Positions 59,611 through 64,000 of a stretch of 64,000 nucleotides of DNA are shown here, piece after piece (the stretch's first letter is position 1; each line of letters opens with the position of its first letter). The notes below the pieces were generated by a model that searched no databases, was not told the DNA's origin, and was given only the letters and a program-made list of their open reading frames with translations. Location: assembly GCA_035647615.1 (NCBI GenBank), contig DASRND010000005.1:50225-114224 (forward strand). Reading direction: 5' to 3'. Source of the DNA: Bacteroidales bacterium. GTDB lineage: Bacteria > Bacteroidota > Bacteroidia > Bacteroidales > 4484-276. The translations under genes were made by a program, and so were the position numbers.

Positions 59611-61164
59611 ATGGATAAAATCAAAATTTTGTGGGTCGACGATGAAATTGAATTGTTGAAACCTCACATCATGTTTCTTGAGCAAAAGGGTTACAATGTT
59701 TCCTCTTCCAATAATGGCAACGATGCGCTTGATATGATGCGCGAAGAGCCGTTCGACATTGTGTTTCTCGACGAAAATATGCCCGGACTCTCCGGCATCG
59801 AAACTTTGGCAGAGATAAAGAAGCTGCAGCCAAATCTTCCTGTGGTGATGATTACCAAAAGCGAAGAAGAGTCCATCATGGAAGATGCTATCGGATCCAA
59901 CATTGCTGATTATCTCATCAAGCCGGTAAAACCAAACCAAATTTTGCTTTCGCTGAAAAAAAACCTGGAGAACCGTAAGATCGTCAGCGAGAAAAAGACT
60001 TTTGCTTACCAGCAGGAGTTCCGCAACATCGGCATGGAAATTTCCAGCAATCTGGGACACAGCGAATGGGTAGATGTTTACAAAAAACTTGTCCGTTGGG
60101 AATTGGAGCTGGCACGCTCCCAGGACGAAGGCATCATAGAAGTGTTGAAGATGCAGAAAGAGGAAGCCAATCAGGCGTTTGCCAAATTCATCGAGCGGCA
60201 ATACCTTGAGTGGATCAACGGTCGCACCGACGACAAGCCGCTATTGTCGCACACAATCTTTCGGGATAAAATTTTGCCGCACGTCGACAAAGATTCCAAT
60301 CTTTTTGTCATCCTCATCGACAACTTGCGCTACGATCAGTGGAAAGTGTTGCAACCTATCATCGAACAGTCTTTCCGCATCGAATCCGAAGACATTTATT
60401 ATAGCATCCTGCCCACCACCACGCAATATGCGCGCAATGCTTTTTTTGCCGGACTGCTGCCCAGCGAGATCGAAAAAAAATACCCCAACTATTGGGTGAA
60501 CGAGGATGAGGAAGGTACTAAAAACCAATACGAGGAGGAGCTGCTGCGCGAACAACTGAAGCGCCACGGCAAAGATGTGAAGCTCTCGTATCACAAAATT
60601 CTGAATCTTACCGCAGGTCGCAAACTGATGGATAACATGTCGAACCTGATGCAGAACAATCTCAACGTGATCGTTTATAACTTTGTGGATATGCTCTCGC
60701 ACGCCCGCACCGAGATGGAGATTATCCGCGAGCTTGCTGACGATGAGCCTGCCTACCGCTCACTCACCATCTCATGGTTTGAGCATTCGCCGCTAATCGA
60801 CATCATGCGTTTTATAGCTTCCAAAGGCGCCAGCGTAGTGCTCACCACCGACCACGGCACCGTGCGTGTTCAAAATCCTGTAAAGGTAGTCGGCGACCGC
60901 AACACCAACACCAACCTGCGCTACAAAACCGGCCGAAGCCTAAACTACAACAGGAAAGACGTTTTCGAGGTGCGCAATCCTTCCGAGATTTTTCTGCCGC
61001 GCCTCAACGTGAGCTCCTCTTATGTTTTCTGCCGCAGCTACGACTTCTTTGCCTATCCCAATAATTACAATTACTACGTCAATTATTACCGCAACACCTT
61101 TCAGCATGGAGGTGTGTCGCTTGAAGAGATGCTCATCCCCTTTGTACGCCTAAAAGCTAAATAA
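59611..61164 (+). CDS. porX: T9SS response regulator PorX with PglZ domain
   Basis: From ATG 59611 the 517-residue protein has an N-terminal receiver domain (1-120; acidic D10-D11, phosphoacceptor Asp54 in VFLDENMPG, Thr/Lys in MITKS and IKPVKPN), a helical linker, and a C-terminal PglZ/alkaline-phosphatase-like domain (about 200-517; DNLRYDQWKVL, NFVDMLSHARTE, LTTDHGTVRV). With PorY and SigP it controls type IX secretion genes in Porphyromonas and relatives. Length agrees with known PorX. Longer frame to 59551 adds an unconserved stretch. It lies 143 bases from the divergent HD gene. Confidence 0.95.
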   Translation: MDKIKILWVDDEIELLKPHIMFLEQKGYNVSSSNNGNDALDMMREEPFDIVFLDENMPGLSGIETLAEIKKLQPNLPVVMITKSEEESIMEDAIGSNIADYLIKPVKPNQILLSLKKNLENRKIVSEKKTFAYQQEFRNIGMEISSNLGHSEWVDVYKKLVRWELELARSQDEGIIEVLKMQKEEANQAFAKFIERQYLEWINGRTDDKPLLSHTIFRDKILPHVDKDSNLFVILIDNLRYDQWKVLQPIIEQSFRIESEDIYYSILPTTTQYARNAFFAGLLPSEIEKKYPNYWVNEDEEGTKNQYEEELLREQLKRHGKDVKLSYHKILNLTAGRKLMDNMSNLMQNNLNVIVYNFVDMLSHARTEMEIIRELADDEPAYRSLTISWFEHSPLIDIMRFIASKGASVVLTTDHGTVRVQNPVKVVGDRNTNTNLRYKTGRSLNYNRKDVFEVRNPSEIFLPRLNVSSSYVFCRSYDFFAYPNNYNYYVNYYRNTFQHGGVSLEEMLIPFVRLKAK

Positions 61165-61231
61165 AGGTTAGAAAGAAGATGTGAGTGTTGAGCAAGAAGT
61201 AGGTAGAAATATTAATAACTTTCCTGAACTG

Positions 61232-61252
61232 GACGAGGCACAGCCTCGTCCA
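61232..61252. repeat. GGACGAGG-type short palindrome
   Basis: GGACGAGGCACAGCCTCGTC in the gap after porX, same type as at 8146, 17026 and 54952. No gene lies in 61165-61398 otherwise. Confidence 0.7.
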
Positions 61253-61398
61253 TTTTATTTTTACATGCTTCGACCTGTTTTAGAAACGTGCGCGGAGCCT
61301 AAAGAAATAGTTGCAACATAGGACGGATCTTAAGCTGAACTTAAAAGTTCTATCTTCAAATGTGCGCATTATTGTGATGAACCGCTAGTATTAATATT

Positions 61399-62979
61399 TT
61401 ACTTTTTAATAATTTTCCCTTTGTACAAAGGATTGCTGTATTTATCAAAACCAATAACAAAGTAAATTCCCAGGTTCAGGTTGGTCATGTCAATGGTGTT
61501 GCTGTTTCGCCTCATAATTAATTTGCCCATCAAATCATAAAGTTCGAATGAAGTAATTTCTTCTGCGGAAAAAGTAGCAATGTCCTTTACAGGATTTGGA
61601 AATGCCTTCAGGGTTTTTACCAATCCGTTTTCGGTAATTGAAGTAATTGTGATATAGATGATTTCTTCCACAAAGCTACTGTTATGAATTACAGCCTCTT
61701 CTGCTAAGGTTGCTACTGCAGCTTTCACAACGTTAGACATAAATGTAAAATTTAAGGTGCCTATTGTATCGCCTGGTAAATGGTAATTGGGATTCCTGAA
61801 TTCGGCAGTTCCAGTAAGCATTACTGCAGGGTGATCAGCTTTCCAAAACGGTCCATGATCACTTCTTCCCAAATCAGGCGCTACTATTTCCCAATTTTCC
61901 GGGGCAACAAAAGTGATAACTTTTAATTCAGGAACATACATTTCTGCTGCATTGTCAAATGCTAACTCCCAATCATTCTGATTTACAACACCAAAATTAC
62001 CAATGAAGTTTCCTCTAAAAGAATCATTTTCAATTTCTGCATATTGAATTGGAAATAATAAGTCAAACCCGGCAGGTAATGATTGAGTATTTGGTTCTTC
62101 CGTATAATACCCAATCATTTCAAAATTGAGAACCCCAGCAATTTGCTCTTCCGGACTTACATTTTCCTGGACAAAGGCATTACTTCCATACAAACCTGCT
62201 TCTTCTAAATCAAACCCAATAAATTTTATAGTTTTTTTAAAATTGTAATTGGATAGGATTCTTGCTGCTTCCAAAAAACCAACAACTCCAGACCCGTTAT
62301 CATCAGCTCCAGGAGTGACAGTTTGGGAGTCGTAATGAGCATCACATATATAGATATACTCGTCATCTATGGTTCCAGTCTTTGTTCCTATATAATTCTT
62401 ACCTGTATAGGTTCCAAGATCAAAATCTTGAATGGTACTATTCAATCCATAGTCCGTAAATCGTTGTACAATGAAATCTCTTGTTTCTTGAAGATGGACT
62501 GGCCCTGTAAGTCGATGTCGAATCCCTTCAATAAATTCTAAATCTGATTTCAAGTTATTACTATCCACTTGATTAACTATTGATTGAATATCTATTTCTG
62601 CCATGTCATCTGCAACCAATTTAATAGTATAGTCTGTTGAGTACGTTAGTTCATCTGCAAAATTCCATTCTATAGATTTGTCTGTTCCAGGAGTAACCAT
62701 ATTCAGATCACCTGTGGCACTGCTTGTATTAATAGAATAAGTAATTTCTTCATTATTTTTAACATGTAAAGATACATTGACATCATCATTTTCAAAATCA
62801 AATAAATCATATTGAATTGTGAGCACATTTCCTGTAATGGACAAATTAAAATTAGATATTTGTGGCGCTTGGTTTTGTGCGAATGGTACCCCTACGGAAC
62901 ACACAAATAAAATCAGTAGTAAAAGTCTCGCCGAGATCATGGTGAATTCTAACTTAATTGAAGTAGTTTTTGTTTTCAT
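61399..62979 (-). CDS. T9SS-secreted M28 family aminopeptidase
   Basis: The 526-residue protein has an export signal (about 12-34), an N-terminal beta domain (36-120), an M28 zinc peptidase domain (about 130-430), and a T9SS type A sorting domain (last 75 residues: KAFPNPVKDIATFSAEEI). Metal ligands seen: His and Asp in DAHYDSQ and GADDNGSG, Glu-Glu in DLEEAGLYGS, and His in RSDHGPFWK. Such enzymes release N-terminal amino acids from peptides. The sorting domain is nearly identical to that of the next gene. Confidence 0.92.
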   Translation of the reverse strand: MKTKTTSIKLEFTMISARLLLLILFVCSVGVPFAQNQAPQISNFNLSITGNVLTIQYDLFDFENDDVNVSLHVKNNEEITYSINTSSATGDLNMVTPGTDKSIEWNFADELTYSTDYTIKLVADDMAEIDIQSIVNQVDSNNLKSDLEFIEGIRHRLTGPVHLQETRDFIVQRFTDYGLNSTIQDFDLGTYTGKNYIGTKTGTIDDEYIYICDAHYDSQTVTPGADDNGSGVVGFLEAARILSNYNFKKTIKFIGFDLEEAGLYGSNAFVQENVSPEEQIAGVLNFEMIGYYTEEPNTQSLPAGFDLLFPIQYAEIENDSFRGNFIGNFGVVNQNDWELAFDNAAEMYVPELKVITFVAPENWEIVAPDLGRSDHGPFWKADHPAVMLTGTAEFRNPNYHLPGDTIGTLNFTFMSNVVKAAVATLAEEAVIHNSSFVEEIIYITITSITENGLVKTLKAFPNPVKDIATFSAEEITSFELYDLMGKLIMRRNSNTIDMTNLNLGIYFVIGFDKYSNPLYKGKIIKK

Positions 62980-63013
62980 AATTGTAAGTTTTAGAAATAT
63001 TTATAAATGTTAA

Positions 63014-64000
63014 TTACTTTTTAATAATTTTCCCTTTGTACAAAGGATCGCTGTATCTATCAAAACCAATAACAAAGTAAACTCCCGGGTGCAGGTTGGT
63101 CATGTCAATGGTGTTGCTGTTTCGCCTCATGATTAATTTGCCCATCAAATCATAAAGTTCGAAGAATGTAATTTCTTCTGCGGAAAAGGTAGCAATGTCA
63201 TTCACTGGATTGGGATAAAGACTTATTGCTAACTTTTTCTTAACAGACGGTAGTGATGTTACCATTTCACATTCTACTTTCAAACTATCAAACCAAACAA
63301 GTGAATAGGTGGTAGCCGGAATAAAACATGTAGCATGACTTCCGCTTGGATACACATCTATTGCCTGTACATCGGGTGCTCCTAATGCGTTCATAGTGTC
63401 CAGTGCTACAATTGAATTTTCGAAAGTTACTAAATCATCCATAGTACAATATAACATACGAACAGGCTCCTGTGGGATCCAGTTGTACAGGTCATTGTCT
63501 CTTAGATCTACTCTGACAGGGTGATTGGGCATGCTCAGTATATTGTCCAGTACCGAGTCCTGCATAAATGCATAAAGATTGGTTGGGAGATAGGGCGGAT
63601 TTGTGCCTGCAGCTATCCAGTTAGCTATTGTCGTAGCAAAAGCGGGGTCATAATAATCATCATAACTTTTATATAAATTTCCATAAACATATTGATAGGA
63701 CGCAAAGGTGTATGGAAGGTATGCGGGTACCGGATACGTTGAGCCTCCCAAGACAAAATCAAGCATGGCTGAAGAAATAGCATAAGGCCCCGACATGGGA
63801 GCTGAGGCAACAACATTAAATTCACTTTGCAAATTGTTCACTTTAATGTATTTGTGCGCAGCCATCGTGGAATGACCACCTTGCGAATACCCGGCTAAAA
63901 ACAACTGGTTGTTATCCCGGATTTGAAGTGAATCCATCAAAAATTCCCTTGCAGCACGAATCAAATCAATGCTCGCCGTTGCTTCCGACTCCCAATGTAC
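63014..64000 (-). CDS. T9SS-secreted lipase-like alpha/beta hydrolase (partial at window end)
   Basis: The frame runs off the right edge; 328 residues are visible and the N-terminus is missing. The frame is open to base 64000 (VHWESEATASIDLIRAAREF). The nucleophile motif is GYSQGGH (Ser), with a probable catalytic His in SGSHATCF and an Asp nearby; ATASIDLIRAAREFL resembles secretory lipase-type hydrolases. The C-terminal 75 residues are a T9SS domain (SLYPNPVNDIATFSAEEI) nearly identical to that of the M28 gene. The upstream part may hold the export signal. Confidence 0.85.
   Translation of the reverse strand, partial: VHWESEATASIDLIRAAREFLMDSLQIRDNNQLFLAGYSQGGHSTMAAHKYIKVNNLQSEFNVVASAPMSGPYAISSAMLDFVLGGSTYPVPAYLPYTFASYQYVYGNLYKSYDDYYDPAFATTIANWIAAGTNPPYLPTNLYAFMQDSVLDNILSMPNHPVRVDLRDNDLYNWIPQEPVRMLYCTMDDLVTFENSIVALDTMNALGAPDVQAIDVYPSGSHATCFIPATTYSLVWFDSLKVECEMVTSLPSVKKKLAISLYPNPVNDIATFSAEEITFFELYDLMGKLIMRRNSNTIDMTNLHPGVYFVIGFDRYSDPLYKGKIIKK

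Overview
The window is chromosomal DNA from a Bacteroidota bacterium, most likely an environmental or anaerobic Bacteroidales-type organism. Several signals agree: type IX secretion (T9SS) C-terminal sorting domains on at least six predicted secreted proteins, a porX response regulator, a fused lpxC-fabZ gene, two lpxD paralogues beside efp, a DUF3276 (PUR-like) gene, the parA-parB-DUF5683-dapB-lepB gene order, and TAnnTTTG promoter elements. The glycyl-radical enzyme with its activase, and methylglyoxal synthase, fit an anaerobic fermentative life. No rRNA, tRNA, CRISPR array or complete insertion sequence was seen.

Layout. 1-3.9 kb: the end of an ADP-ribosylglycohydrolase-like gene, a secreted aspartic protease with TPRs, a hypothetical protein, and a cluster of one intact VapBC-type toxin-antitoxin pair with at least two broken ones, flanked by a direct repeat. 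4.0-8.0 kb (mostly minus): yajC, a DUF1573 lipoprotein, rlmD and nusB, with aroK opposite. 8.5-14.7 kb (plus): DUF3276, parA, parB, DUF5683, dapB, lepB and a secreted DUF4412-like protein. 15-17 kb: an outer-membrane barrel protein, a RhuM-family relic and mgsA. 17-22 kb (minus): a GH18 chitinase whose sorting domain is frameshifted, then rfbD, UDP-xylose synthase and UDP-glucose dehydrogenase. 22-27 kb: a SMUG2-type DNA glycosylase, then a glycyl-radical activase and its enzyme (best guess trans-4-hydroxyproline dehydratase). 27-40 kb: three very large T9SS cargo proteins with an M3 dipeptidase between them.

40-48 kb is the most unusual part, a polysaccharide export locus. It holds a Wzx flippase, a single polypeptide containing two complete Wzz-type chain-length domains, an O-antigen ligase, a third separate Wzz protein, and a second ligase reduced to a pseudogene whose 3' part is nearly identical to the intact copy. 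The junction sequences suggest a tandem duplication followed by loss and sequence homogenisation.

48-50.7 kb: a secreted sortilin/BNR propeller protein. 50.9-59.5 kb (minus): the lipid A operon (HD-domain hydrolase, lpxD, lpxC-fabZ, lpxA, efp, second lpxD), interrupted by two lipoprotein genes (DUF4221 and a CxxC protein). 59.6-61.2 kb (plus): porX, divergent from the HD gene. 61.4-64 kb (minus): two T9SS cargo hydrolases (an M28 peptidase and a lipase-like alpha/beta hydrolase running off the window end) that share an almost identical sorting domain.

Functionally the window centres on building the cell surface: lipid A, UDP-sugars, polysaccharide assembly, preprotein processing (lepB, yajC) and T9SS regulation and cargo. 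Intergenic gaps are loaded with short dispersed palindromic repeats of several families, described individually below.
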